A stretch of DNA of 64,000 bases from Cryptomeria japonica (GCF_030272615.1 NC_081407.1:263798574-263862573), one strand, 5' to 3'; counted from the first letter of the stretch, positions 47,315 to 60,009 are shown. Translations and numbers: made by a program. The notes: generated by a model not told the origin, from the letters alone.

Positions 47315-48563
47315 TCATATTAGTACTTTCAATGATTTTCTACAATCTTTAACTATAACATCTATATGCCTTGCTTCTAGTTGAATAACCAGGAAATATT
47401 CCTTCATCACTTCCAAGATCAAATTTTCCAATAAAGTCATCTCTCCTAGTGTAGTATTTGTTTCCAAATATTGTGAAGTATTTAAGAGTAGGAGTATGAC
47501 CAAACCATAGTTCATAAGGTGTCTTACTGGTTTCACCTTTGATTTGAACTTTGTTGAAAGTATAAACCATTGTATTCACTACTTCTCTCCAGTACACATG
47601 AGGTAGATTTGCTTCCATCATCATGGTTCTTGCTGCATCCAATATAGTTTTGTTCTTTCTTTCCACAACTCCATTTTGCTGGGGTGTCTGGGGTGCTGAT
47701 AGTTATCTTTTGATTCCATTCACCTCATGGAATACATTGAATTCCCTAGATGTAATTTCTCCTCCTTGATCAGATCTCAAACATTTGATTTTCTTGTCAG
47801 TTTCATTCTCTACCATTTCCTTGCATATCTTGAATCTCCCAAAAGCTTCTGATTTCTCCCTGAGAAAAGTAACCCAACACATTCTAGAATAATCATCAAT
47901 TATTAGCATAAAGTATCTATCACCCTGAAGACTTCTTGTTCTTGCTAGACCACATAAATCAGTATGAATTAAATCAAGAACATTATTGGATTTCTCATAA
48001 ATGCTCTTAAATGTTGTTCTAACTTGCTTTCCCATTTGACATTCCTTACATACCAAATTATGAGGTTTCACAATTTTAGGTAAATCCCTTACTACCTTAG
48101 TTGAACTAATATTAACAATGCAATCAAAATTCACATGACAGAGTCTTTTATGCCATAACCAACTTTCATCAATGTGTGCAATCAAACATGTCTTATCACT
48201 AGTATTCAAATGAAAGATATTACCTTTAGTCTGATTACCGGTTGCAATCTCCAATCCAGTTTTGTTTATGATTTTGCATTTTCCATTCTTGAATTGTAGT
48301 TGAAATCCCTTTTCTACTAATTGACCAAAACTCAAAAGATTATGCTTTAAACCTTCAACATAATAAACATTGTCAGTATTGTGCTTACCATACAAAGATA
48401 TAGTGCCTCTACCTTTGATTAAACAAGATTTGTCATCTCCACATCTTACTAGACCTCCATGAGTTTTCTTAAATGATAATAATTTTCTTTTATCACTAGT
48501 CATATGATGCAAGCATCCACTATCAATGATCCATTCATCTTTTTCTTCAATTTTTTCTGCCAA
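47315..48563 (-). pseudogene. C protease and integrase
   Basis: A 286-codon open stretch (47703-48563) covers the protease (EWIIDSGCLHHMTSDKRKLL, VEGLKHNLLSFGQLVEKGFQ), the pre-integrase finger (WLWHKRLCHVNFD, VCKECQMGKQ) and the first part of the integrase core: LIHTDLCGLA (Asp 1), FMLIIDDYSRMCWVTFLREK, CLRSDQGGE (Asp 2). After one stop the Glu motif is kept (QQNGVVERKN), followed by FNKVQIKGETSKTPYELWFG and DEGIFPGYSTRSKAYRC. All DDE residues are present. Confidence 0.92.
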
Positions 48564-49084
48564 TGCCTGCTAGATCTTCATCTGAATCATCTATAACTCC
48601 TTCATCTACATAGTAACATGACTTATCTCTGTTTTTCTTAAATCTGTATCTCTAATATTCAGGGTTAGGTTTATATGTTCTCTTAGCTTCCTCTCTTAGT
48701 CTTGCATGTCTATCAATGCACCTAGATGCTATATGACAAACAATTGAAAGGTGCTTTACCTTCATACTTACTTCCTGCTAGACCTCTAGGAATCTTCCTT
48801 GCAAATAGTGCTTCAAGTTCTTTTGCATAAAGTGCTTTCGAGTAAGATTTGTCAGATGATCATGATGATGATGTTGATGATGATGCTTTGAAAGCTATAT
48901 CAATTTTGACTATAGCAGCAGGACCAAATTCTTCAAGCTCAAATGTTGAAACTTTTCCACCCAAAGTATCTCTAGATACTGATGTATTAGGCATTGTTCT
49001 CAACTCATTAATAGCAGTCACTTTCATTTTGTAAGCCGGTGGAAAAGATCTTAAAACTTTAGAAACAATTTCATCTTCACTTAA
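48564..49084 (-). pseudogene. C gag, C-terminal part (zinc knuckle lost)
   Basis: Continues the gag interrupted by D: SLSEDEIVSKVLRSFPPAYK, INELRTMPNTSVSRDTLGG, FELEEFGPAAIVK, ALYAKELEALFARKIPRGLA, KYEGKAPFNCL. Where H has CFNCNKIGHMA, C reads NCLSYSI then stop, so the knuckle is deleted or scrambled near 48730-48750. Confidence 0.88.
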
Positions 49085-49089
49085 AGATC

Positions 49090-50698
49090 TGGTGCAGGGG
49101 CACTAGGCATGAAGACAACTTGGAGGACACCATGGAAGCATTACAAGGAGGTGTATGGGTCTAATAGACTCAATTATGATGTCTTGAAGCCAATTATGGC
49201 ATTTTATTGTAATGATCCTAATGTAATGATTAATTGTCCTAATGGACGTAATAAGGCCATAGGACCAAATATAGGATTTCATGGGTATAGAATTGGTAAG
49301 GGTCTCAAAGGTGTTTAGAACTATTTGATAAATCATTTTGATTCTTTAGAAGTCATTAGGTTGGGGTAGAAGTCCATTTCATAAGAGTTTTAAATTCAAA
49401 AATTTGAAAATAGTGGCTCATGTCATTTTGGAGGGAAAAGTAAAAACTTGTTTGTTAAGCATTTTAATCATGAAAAACCGATGGATTTCAGTTTGGGAAG
49501 TTAGGGAAAGGTATTATAAAACCTTTGAATTCCAGTTTGGTGGGGTTGGATGATATAGTACGGATGTTGTACGGATCTAACAGAAAAAGTGAATAAAACC
49601 TTCATTTTCTTGCAATTTCTTGTGTTTTGTTGCTTGAAAGTGATTGATCTTTCATGGTATAAGCCTTGGAAAATCATTGAGCATTATAATAAGTGTTTTT
49701 GAATGATTTTGTAGAGATTTTTGATCAGATTTTTCCATTTATTGCTGACTGTACTTAAATTTCTGGGTTTTGCCATTGACATTGAAGACACAAAATGCAA
49801 CTTGGAGCCATTCCTTGAATGTAGGAATCTGATACTCATGGAATGGGCTCCCTATAAAGTGTACAATATTATTCTAACAATATAACTTGCAGGAAGAGTG
49901 GTTTTGCAAGTGATCACCGTGAATTGGATGAAGGAGAAGTGAGTAGGAAGCATAGCAAGCCTATAGAAACAGAAGATCTACCTTAACAAAGGGGTAGTTT
50001 AATGATTTAATATGTCTAATATGGTCTAGGAGAAGGTGTATGAACCTTGATAAAGTTGCAGAAGTACTAAGAGAGTGGTTAATCAAGAAACCCCTGGTTT
50101 TGGAGCCTATTGGTGAGGGTTTTGGGGTTTGCACATTAAACAATATCATAGAACCTAAAAAATTGGATTTTCCTTGGTTTGGAGTCATAAAAAACTACTG
50201 TTGAGAGTTTAAAGGTTGGGGGATAAGTATTTTATATACTTGCTTTGTAAAAGTGTGGGTTTTTGCATTAAAAATAGTCTCAGTCTTAGGATAGAAAAGG
50301 CATGGTCCAAAACAACCATACCTAATTTTGATATATGTTGTAGTAAGATGAAAAGGGTATCCAAAAATCTATTTTTTTTTGGAAGTTATTTGGGAAAAAT
50401 TGGAGAAACTGAATTAATTAAGCCTCAGGTGGCCTAATTGGGGCTCTAGGGCTAGTAGCAGGCATAGTGGGGTTTAAGAGCATGGAGAAGTCTTGAAACC
50501 TTAAAACTAATTGAAAATTATTGAATTGGGTTGGAATAAGTGGTTGAAGACACTAGGAGTCATAGTGGAGAGTTGGGTATTGATTTGCCCCTTTGAAGCC
50601 TTAAGGTGCCTTGGAAACACCAGGCAAATGCAAAGAGTGTGAAGCACTTGAAAACATATTTTCTTGAAGTCACCTAAAACCATTGACCCTCTGCATCA
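49090..50698 (+). repeat. 5' LTR of element D
   Basis: Near-identical to 52765-54374. Its start encodes the same protein tail that ends the D frame in the 3' LTR (49109-49318). Confidence 0.96.
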
Positions 50699-50712
50699 GA
50701 TTGGTATCAGAG
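50699..50712 (+). other. Primer-binding site of D
   Basis: GATTGGTATCAGAG follows the LTR end; initiator tRNA-Met type with a 2-base offset. Confidence 0.85.
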
Positions 50713-50746
50713 TAGTGAGTAGATCTTTTGGGAAGGTTTTGACAAG

Positions 50747-52993
50747 ATGGTACCGAAGAATCAAATGGCTAGGGAAATTGAAGAGTTGAAGGAAGCCCTT
50801 GAAAGAGAGAAGAGGGAAAAGAGGGAACTTGAAGCAGCAAGGGAGAGAGAGGATAGATAGTAGAGAAGGGAGAGATTGCAACTACTAGAAAGGATTGAAG
50901 CCTTAGAGAAGGAAAGGGAACAACCTAGGATGGAAGAAAACAATGAGAATCTTGAAGCACACAATGAAGGTGGTGAACATGAAGAGACTAGGAGGGATGA
51001 AGAAGATCCTGAAGAGAGGAGGTTAGTGAGACTACTAAAGGTAGTCCAAGGTGGTGGAATAAAAGGTCATGTTGATTTACCTATATACCAGGGAAGAATG
51101 GACAGTGAGGAAGTACTAGGGCGGATAGAGGCCTTAGAAAACTACTTTGAGTTGTAAGATACTGATGATGATAAGAAGGTGAGATTTGCAAAGGCTAAGT
51201 TGAGAGGTACTACTTTAACATGGTGGAGTGGTGTGCAGGCTGAGAGGACAACAAGAGGATTGAATAAGATTACAAGTTGGGAAAGGATGAAAGCAATGAT
51301 GAAGGCATAATTTCTGCCATCTGATTTTGCTATACAAACAAAGAGGATGAGACAAAACTTGAAACAAAGAGACATGGATGTGATGACATACACAGAGCAA
51401 TTTCATAAACTAAGCATTAGAGGAGGAGTAGAGGATGAAGATGAAAAGGTAGCAAGGTATTTGAATGGGCTGAGATATAATTTGCAAGATGAGATTGGGT
51501 TGAATGTTCCACAAACATTGGGAGATTGTTTTCAACTTGCAATAAGGGCTGAGGAGAAGTTGAAGAGAAAACAAGAGAGGGAAGGAGGCACAAGAGGTAG
51601 AGGATCCATGAGAGGAAGAGGAGGAAGGTTTGCAAATGAATCACAAGGACAAGACAATAAGGACAAAGAGTCTACATCAGAACAAAGAGGTGGTTATAGT
51701 TATAGAAGAGGAGGTAGATTTGGTAGTGGAAGAGGATCACATGTATTCACAGGCAGATGTTTCCATTGTCATAGAGGCAAAGATAGAAGAGTACACTTAG
51801 CATATGAAGAAAAAGACAAGAATGAAGACAAAGAACCATTGAAAGTCTATCCTATAACAGAGGGAGACTTTCTTATGATCAGAAGAGGTAAATTACAACA
51901 ACAAACATCAGATCAGGTATCCATCTTCAGGACACAATGCTTGAGTAAGGGTAAGATATGTAAGTTGATCATTGATTCTGGCTCACATGATAATCTTGTT
52001 TCATTTGATATGGTTTCTAAGTTGGGATTGCAAACATTTGATCATCCTAATCCTTATAATGCCACTTAGGTTAGTCAAGAGCAGCATGTAATGATTAGTC
52101 AGAGAGCTTATGTTGATTTCTCAATTGGTCCATATCATGATCATGTTTTATGTGATGTTATACCTATGACTTGTGGGTATATCATATTGGGTAGACCATG
52201 GCAATACTTGAGGAGAACAATCAATGATGGATATACAAATACATATTTGGTTCATAAGGACAGAAAAAGATATAGTTTAACACCTTTACCTTGTAAGGAG
52301 AAGAATGAACATAATGTAATCTATTTTCGAGACAAAATTAGGATGTGTGTGCAGGGTAGTGAGGTCAAGGATACTGGTTGGATGAATCAAACTAAGTTGC
52401 AACAAAATAGTAGTCCTAAGGAGCAGCAAGATTGGGACTTTAAGAGCATAAAAGTTGGGGACATTGATTGTCCTATGATTGAGCAGAGAGATGTGGTTAA
52501 ACCTTTGAGTTTGTAGATGATATCAGTTCAGAACAGTGATATGAGAAGGCAAGAAGAGGTGAAGACACCAGGTCCTAGACAAAGGACTCAAAATCAACTT
52601 TTTGATACTAATGCTTTTGGTAAAGTGAATGCAGGTTGTAGCAGGAGGAAGATTACCTTTGGAGAGTACCTTTTCCCTATTGAAAATCAGAAGACATCAT
52701 CATTAGGTGGTTGGCACAAGACTGGTCACTCTTGGGACAAGAGTTCTTTGTTTGGTGGGGAGTATGGTGCAGGGGCACTAGGCATGAAGACAACTTGGAG
52801 GACACCATGGAAGCATGACAAGGAGGTGTATGGGTCTAATAGACTCAATTATGATGTCTTGAAGCCAATTATGGCATTTTATTGTAATGATCCTAATGTA
52901 GTGATTAATTGTCCTAATGGACCTAATAAGGCCATAGAACCAAATATAGGATTTCATGGGTATAGAATTGGTAAGGGTCTCAAAGGTGTTTAG
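50747..52993 (+). pseudogene. D gag-protease polyprotein, frame ends inside the 3' LTR
   Basis: Seen: one frame of 749 codons from the ATG at 50747 (MVPKNQMAREIEELKEALER) to TAG 52991-52993, no frameshift, about six stops (TAG or TAA), most of which fit lost Gln codons. In order: charged coiled coil; gypsy gag core with HVDLPIYQGRMDSEEVLGRI, KLRGTTLTWWSGVQAE and MRQNLKQRDMDVMTYTEQFH; an Arg/Gly-rich section; a partial knuckle (GRCFHCHRGKDRR, only the first two Cys kept); protease KLIIDSGSHDNLVSFDMVSK and VIPMTCGYIILGRPWQYLRR, a typical Ty3/gypsy protease; then a C-terminal extension (FGEYLFPIENQKTSSLGGWH) whose last 76 residues lie in the LTR. No pol. Confidence 0.9.
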
Positions 52994-54374
52994 AGCTATT
53001 TGATAAATCATTTTGATCCTTTAGAAGTCATTAGGTTGGGGTAGAAGTCCATTTCATAAGAGTTTTAAATTCAAAAATTTGAAAATAGTGGCTAGTTGCA
53101 TTTTGGAGGGAAAAGCCAAAAACTTGTTTGTTAAGCATTTTAATCATGAATAACTGATGGATTTCAGTTTGGGAAGTTAGGGGAAGGTATTATAAAACCT
53201 TGGAATTCCATTTTGGTGGGGTTGGATGATATAGTACGGATGTTGTACGGATTTAACAAAAAAAGTGAATAAAACCTTTATTTTCTTGCAATTTCTTGTG
53301 TTTTGTTGCTTGAAAGTGATTGGTCTTTCATGGTATAAGCCTTGGGAAATAATTGAGCATTGTAATAAGTGTTTTTGTATGCTTTTGTAGAGGTTTTTGA
53401 TCAGATTTTTCCATTTATTGCTGATTGTACTTAAATTTCTGGGTTTTGCCATTAGCATTGAAGACAAAAAATGCAACTTGGAGCCATTCCTTGAATGTAG
53501 GAATCTGATACTCATGGAATGGGCTCCCTATAAATTTTACATTATTATTCTAACAATATAACTTGTAGGAAGAGTGGGTTTGCAAGTGATCACCGTGAGT
53601 TGGATGAAGGAGAAGTGAGTAGGAAGCATAACAAGCCTATAGCAGCAGAAGATCTACCTTAACAAAGGGGTATTTTAATGATTGGATATGTCTAATATGG
53701 TCTAGGAGAAGGTGTATGAACCTTGATAAAGTTGTAAAAGTGCTGAGAAAGTGGTTAATCAAGAAACCCTTGGTTTTGGAGCCTATTGGTGAGGGTTTTG
53801 GGGTTTGCACATTAAACAAGATCATAGAACCTAAAAAATTGGATTTTCCTTGGTTTGGAGTCATAAAAAACTACTGTTGAGAGTTTAAAGGTTGGGGGAT
53901 AAGTATTTTATATACTTGCTTTGTAAATGTGTGGGTTTTTGCATTAAAAATAGTCTCAGTCTTAGGACAGCAAAGGCATGATCCAAAACAACCATACCTA
54001 ATTTTTATATATGTTGTAGTAAGCCAAAAAGGGTATCCAAAAAGATATTTTGTTTTGGATGTTATTTGGGAAAAATTGGAGAAACTAAATTAATTCAACC
54101 TCAGGTGGCCTAATTGGTGCTCTAGGGCTAGTAGCAGGCATAGTGGGGTTTAAGAGCATGGAGAAGTCTTGAAACCTTAAAAATAATTAAAACTTGTTGA
54201 ATTGGATTGGAATAAGTGGTTGAAGACACTAGGAGTCATAGTGGAGAGTTGGGTATTGATTTGCCCCTCTGAAGCCTTAAGGTGCCTTGGAAACACTAGG
54301 CAAATGCAAGGAGTGTGAAGCACTTGAAAACATATTTTCTTGAAGTCACCTAAAACCCCTAACCCTCTGCATCA
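52765..54374 (+). repeat. 3' LTR of element D
   Basis: Preceded by a short purine-rich stretch GGTGGGGAGTA (polypurine-tract candidate). Carries the C-terminal codons of the D frame at 52765-52993. Confidence 0.96.
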
Positions 54375-54379
54375 AGATC

Positions 54380-54821
54380 CTCCACAACATTATATTCCTA
54401 AAACAATTTCATTGACTCTTTCCATAAATGCAAAAACTCTTTCATCTTCTTCCATTTTTAAATTTTCATACCTGACCCAGTAACATTCCAATTTTGCAAT
54501 TTTGAAAGTGGTATCTCCTTCATTCAATGTTTCCAGTTTATAACAAATAACTTTTGCAGTAGATCAGTCTGATAATCCCATGATTTGTTGATCTGATAAT
54601 GCGCTTAGAAGTGATTCTCTTGCTTCACAATCATTCTCTGAGTCTTTAGCCAATGTCGGTGAATGAGGTTGATTATGAGTAGGACCAACATAGCGATTCT
54701 TTGTAACATCCCATATATCTCTTCTAATGCAGTTCATATGTATTTCCATTCTGATCTTCCATATACCATAGTTAGTTCCATCAAGTTTAGGATTGTCCTT
54801 CCTGAAGATATTTGTTGCCAT
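54380..54821 (-). pseudogene. C gag, N-terminal part
   Basis: ATG at 54821: MATNIFRKDNPKLDGTNYGI, then DSENDCEARESLLSALSDQQ with a stop near 54564, and ENLKMEEDERVFAFMERVNE up to the D insertion. Copia UBN2-type gag, related to H and I. Confidence 0.9.
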
Positions 54822-54863
54822 CGAATCTTCTCAAGCAGTTAGGCTTCTGCAAAAAGAGGACTA

Positions 54864-54878
54864 GGCTTTGATACCAAT
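54864..54878 (-). other. Primer-binding site of C
   Basis: ATTGGTATCAAAGCC on the minus strand next to the 5' LTR; initiator tRNA-Met type with one change. Confidence 0.88.
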
Positions 54879-55810
54879 TGTTAGGAACCGGGAAGGACAA
54901 CTGACACAGGGGGTGAATCAGTTGTCAATAAATTACAACCCAAAACCAATTTATTTCAACTAAAAACTTAGTATCAGTAAAACAAACTTAATGCTAGTTA
55001 AACAGATTAACAATTATAGTAGTTCGATATAACTTAATGCATGAAACAGAAAGAGAAACAACATCCACAACACATGACACAAATATTTTGACGTGGAAAC
55101 CCTGTAAGGAGAGAAACCATAGTGGGAAACCTTACCCATAATCAAATGATACTACTACAGATAGTAAGTGATTACAATAATGAGGTCTGCACATGAAGAA
55201 AGGCCAACTACCTATAGCTCACTGCTCAATCACAAAATAGGAGTCACACTGACTACAATTGGATGGTTAAATCCAATAATAATGTACTACTTTAATATAT
55301 AATCTGCAATGCTAGATTCAATACCAGTTTAAGCTCTGACCATGAGTGCCAAACACCTTCATAACCTTTCCTTAAACCTTCAGATAATGTCTGCATGATT
55401 TGCACAAGGATCTGCTCTTCTAATGATCTTCAATATTCGCATACACTCATACCTATATGATCTTCAATAAGATCTTACAATTATTTATACAAAACCTAAG
55501 ACCTCTTCATTAGGTCAGCTCACTATTACAATTAAATACATTAAAAAATAAGTCTTGATGTGATACAATATGTCAGCTTCATACATTTACATATTATCCA
55601 ATCAATAAACTATTTCCAAAACATGACGTGTTGATCTGGAACATGATATCATGTACCGGTCCATAACCTGGACCTATCTACCAATAAAGGCAAATATGTG
55701 AACCCAATTAGACCAATAAGAAAAACACCAAATTTAAACATCCAATCCATGTCTTCAACATAACCAAATGATCTCCAGATGATAACAATCCATCATCATG
55801 TCGGTGAACC
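54879..55810 (-). repeat. 5' LTR of element C, first part
   Basis: Begins (plus reading) TGTTAGGAACCGGG. Interrupted by H after GAACC (55806-55810) and resumes at 62392. Confidence 0.93.
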
Positions 55811-56882
55811 TGTTAGGACCTGGGAGGCAACTGAGAGGGGGGTGAATTAGTTGTCTATTAATTTTAACCCAAATATAACTTAATTAAACTTGATGCATAA
55901 TACCAGTAGACCAAACTTAATTCTAGTTGATAGATTAGCAGTTAATATTAATATTGGTGAAACTTAATGCATGAAACAGAAAGAGAAACAATATGCACAA
56001 CTCATAACACAAAGATTTGTACGTGGAAACCCTATAAGGGGAAAAATCACAATGGGAAACCTTACCCTTAATCAGATGATACTACTACAGATAGTATGTG
56101 TACATAAATGGGGTTTGCACATGCAGAAAGGCCAACTACCTAGAGCTCACTGCTCAATCACAAAATAAGAGTCACACTGAGTACAATTGGATGGTTAAAT
56201 CCAATGATAATGTACTACTCAAAGTAGCATCTTCAATGATGGATTCAGTACTGGTTAAGCTCTGATAATCACCTTCAAACCTTCCTTGAACCTTCTTTAT
56301 GGTCTTCTCATATGATCTTCAATATTCACACATACCATGTTACAAAACCATATGCCATATACCTATTACATGTTACAATTATCTCACAAATGAGATCTTG
56401 CATATATACCAAAACCTAAGACCAAATGTGTAGGTCGACTTACTAGGAATATTACAATTAGATAAGTCAAGATGTGATGCATCATGTTGGCTTAATACAT
56501 TTACAACAATATCCAATCAATAAATCATCTCCATAATGTGTCGTGCTGATCTGGAATAGATAATGTGTCCTGGTGAATAACCTAGACCAATTTGTTGGTA
56601 ACAACAAATATGTCAACCCGATTAGACCAATAACCAAAATACCAAAACCAAGAATCCAAACCATGTCTTCAACATAACCAAGTGATCTCAAGATGATAAC
56701 AAGTCATCCTTAGTGTCTATGGACAATATAACCTACCGGTGAGCATATATCGGTGACTGTGCATAAGTCATAGAACATGTCGGTGAACAACAATGTGCCG
56801 GTTCAACATAACCATAGATCTCCAAAAGGATAAGTGTTGACATCAATGAATAAAATAATGCAACACATCCATAAAACCAACA
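55811..56882 (-). repeat. 3' LTR of element H
   Basis: Starts (plus reading) TGTTAGGACCTGGGAGG and ends AAAACCAACA. Confidence 0.92.
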
Positions 56883-56897
56883 ATCTCCGCCTTTGGC
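56883..56897 (-). other. Polypurine tract of H
   Basis: GCCAAAGGCGGAGAT on the minus strand with one change in the G run; further G-rich tracts at about 57078-57088 and 57173-57185. Confidence 0.8.
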
Positions 56898-57262
56898 ATT
56901 GATGTCAACACTAGATGGAAAAACATCTGTGCCAAAGAGGAAATGCCAAAAACCAAAAACCAACAATCTCCAGAATAGATCAATACCAAAAATCAAAAAC
57001 CAAAATGCAGAGACTATAAATCTCTCCCCCAATGAATTATCTCTCCCCAAAGGATACTATTTTTTCATAGATATATGTCCCCCTTTGAAATCAAATTCTA
57101 AAGCAATACAAATACTAGAATATACAAGTCAACTCATATAATCAATTACAATAACCAATTGTTATAACCAACTACTCCCCCTAAGAAGTATCTCTCCTCC
57201 ATCAAAGCCGGAATAACGTTTCTTTGTTAGTTTCTGTCGATTTGATGCCAATCTTACACTAT

Positions 57263-57934
57263 CTAAGTCTCTTTTGGTGAGGTTATTACCCCAAGCTTCT
57301 CTCTAAGATATTCAAAAGTTTCTTTAGGTAAAGGCTTAGTAAAGATATTTGCAATCTGATCTTTAGTATTCACATAAACGAATCTTACTTCATTTGCTTC
57401 AACATTCTCTTTCAGAAAATTATACTTAATAGAAACATGTTTAGTCTTAGAGTGAAATACCAGATTCTTTGATATATCAATTACTGTTGAACTATCACAA
57501 TAGATGATTATAGGTTCTTTACATTTTACCTTTATGTCCTTCAACATTTGCTTAATCCATAATACCTGACTACAATTAGTTGCTGCTACAACATATTCTG
57601 ATTCTGCTATTGATAATGATGTACAACTTTGTTTCTTTCTTAACCATGAAATCAATCTGCTACCAAGAAAGAATGCCCCACTAGTGGTGCTCTTTCTGTC
57701 ATCTACATCTCCTACCCAATTTGCATCGGTTTATGCACATAAATAAAAATTTTCATCTTTAGGATACCATAAACCAAGATTTGTTGTGCCTTGTAGATAC
57801 CGGAAAATCATTTTCACTGCTGATTCATGATTTTCTTTAGGATTACTCTGAAATATTGAAACAATACATATTGCATTCATTATATCAGGTCTTGTTTGTG
57901 TCAAATACAGTAAACCTCCAATCATAGACATATC
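57263..57934 (-). pseudogene. H RNase H domain
   Basis: Open 130-codon stretch (57263-57655) with MISWLRKKQSCTSLSIAESE, YCDSSTVIDISKNLVFHSK, VSIKYNFLKENVEANEV, NIFTKPLPKETFEYLREKL and a proper end TSPKET. Upstream, MIGGLLYLTQTRPDIMNAIC and FRYLQGTTNLGLWYPKDENF join RT to RNase H, with a stop in the DANW region near 57731. Confidence 0.92.
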
Positions 57935-58989
57935 TTGTCAGATTAATAGGAGTTGATTCATCTTTCAATGTTAATTTATCAGTTGTAGTCATAGGAGTAC
58001 TTACCGGTTTGGAATTTTCCATACCAAACTTATTTAATAGTTCCTTCAAGTATTTTGTTTGACATGTGAATATACCATTATTAGTCTATGAAATTTTCAA
58101 TCCTAAAAAGAATTTTATCTCCCTAATCATAGACATTTCAAATTCTTCTTGCATCTTATTAGCAAAGCCTTTACACAATCCATCTTCTCCTCCAAAAATG
58201 ATATCATCAACAAAAAATTCAATAACCAAGATGTCATCATTAGTCACTTTGAAATATAAGTTGTTGTCAGCATTACCTTTAGTGTAACCAAGTTTCAAAA
58301 GATATTTATCCAATCTAGCATACCAAGCTCTAGGAGTTGGCTTCAATCCATACAAAGCTTTCCTTAACCTACATACCATATCTTCCTCATTTGTCAATCA
58401 AAATCCATCAGGATATTCAATGTAAACTTCTTCTTCAAGACCACCATTCAGAAATGCACATTTTACATCCATCTGATATACTTTATAGTTCTTGTATGCA
58501 GCAAATGCAAGAAATAACATGACTGCCTCAATTCTAGCTACCAGTGCAAAGGTTCCATTGTAATTAATTCCTTCTTTCTATGAATAACCTTTACACACTA
58601 ATCTTTCTTTGTTTCTGATTACGTTACCATCTTCATTAAGTTTATTTCTAAATACCCATTTAGTTCCAATTACATTTTTGTCTTTAGGTCGGGGAACCAA
58701 TGTCCATGTATTATTCTTTTCAATTTGTTCTAATTCATCTTCCATTTCTTCAATCCAATATTTGTCCTCACATAACTCAATAACATATGTTGGTTCAATT
58801 TGAGAAATTAAACATACCACTTCATTTGCCAGTCTTCCTCTTATCATAACTCCTTGATACTTATTCCCAATTATCTGACTTTCAGAGTGATGCAATCTTA
58901 CATACCTGGGTTTGTTCACTTGTTGTTGTTCTTCAGTCACTATGGAATTCACTGATGATGCCGGTGTGACTGGATCAATAGTCTATACT
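57935..58989 (-). pseudogene. H reverse transcriptase
   Basis: Seen: NTWTLVPRPKDKNVIGTKWV, NKERLVCKGYS (then stop), YQMDVKCAFLNGGLEEEVYI, CRLRKALYGLKPTPRAWYAR, catalytic FFVDDIIFGGEDG, and EFEMSMIREIKFFLGLKIS (then stop). The Asp pair is kept; few breaks. Confidence 0.92.
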
Positions 58990-60009
58990 GGTGTACTCTA
59001 TATAGGTTCATTTATGATCATCTCAACTGCTGGTTTAGAATCTATGGACCTTGAATTTCCTCTAAAGTGTTCATCTATCTTCACATTTGCACTCTCAATG
59101 ATCTTCTGCAATCTTTTATTAAAACACCTATATGCCTTGCTCTTAGATGAATAACCAAGAAATATTCCTTCATCATTTCTACGATAAAATTTACCAACAT
59201 ACTCATCTCTCCTAATATAACATTTGCTTCCAAATATTATGAAGTATTTAAGAGTAGGAGTTTTACCAAACCATAGTTCATAAGGGGTCTTACTGGTTTC
59301 ACCTTTGATGTGAACTCTGTTAAAAGTGTAAACAGTTGTATTCACTACTTCTCTCCAGTACACATGAGGTAGATTTGCTTCCAATATCATGTTTCTAGCT
59401 GCATCTAGAATAGTTCTATTTTTCCTTTCCACAATTCCATTCCGCTGAGGTGTCCAAGGTGTTGATAGTTGTCTTTTGATTCCATTCACTTCATAGAATG
59501 TATTAAACTCCTTAGATGTAAATTCTCCTCCTTGATCCAATCTTAAACATTTGATTTTCTTACCGGTTTCATTCTCTACCATTGCTTTTAATAACTTGAA
59601 TTTTCCAAAGCCTTTCGATTTCTCCCTGAGAAAAGTAACCCAACAAATCCTAGAATAATCATCAATAATTAGCATAAAGTATCTATCTCCCTATAGACTT
59701 CTAGTTCTTGTTAGACCACATAAGTCAGTATGAAATAAATCAAGAACATTATTGGATTTCTCATAAGTACTCTTAAAAGTTGTTCTAACTTGCTTTCCCA
59801 TTTGACATTCCTTACATACGGGATTATGAGGTTTTACAATCATAGGTAAATCCCTTACTTCTTTAGTAGTACTGATCTTCACAATGCAATCAAAATTCAC
59901 ATGACAAAGTCTCTTGTGCCATAACCAACTTTCATCAATATGTGCAATCAAGCATGTCCTTTCACTGTTATTCAAATGAAAAATATTACCTCTAGTCTGA
60001 TTATCGGTT
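58990..60009 (-). pseudogene. H integrase
   Basis: Seen: WLWHKRLCHVNFD and VCKECQMGKQ (HHCC finger), LFHTDLCGLT (Asp 1), stop near 59691, FMLIIDDYSRICWVTFLREK, CLRLDQGGEFTSKEFNTFYE (Asp 2), QRNGIVERKNRTILDAA (Glu), YTFNRVHIKGETSKTPYELW and NDEGIFLGYSSKSKAYRC. All three catalytic residues kept; a single stop interrupts about 320 codons. Confidence 0.93.

Larger units (their letters stand above)
49090..54374 (+). mobile_element. Element D: young gypsy-like gag-protease-only LTR element
   Basis: Plus strand, inside the gag of C. Seen: LTRs 49090-50698 (1609 bp) and 52765-54374 (1610 bp), both starting TGGTGCAGGGG and ending CTCTGCATCA; exact target duplication AGATC (49085-49089, 54375-54379); PBS TTGGTATCAGAG at 50701. 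The internal part is only 2066 bp, with gag and protease in one frame. Joining C across D restores CCGGSLSEDEIV in frame. A hand count over the first 330 LTR bases finds about 6 differences, far fewer than in the other pairs, so D is probably the youngest insertion here. Confidence 0.95.
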
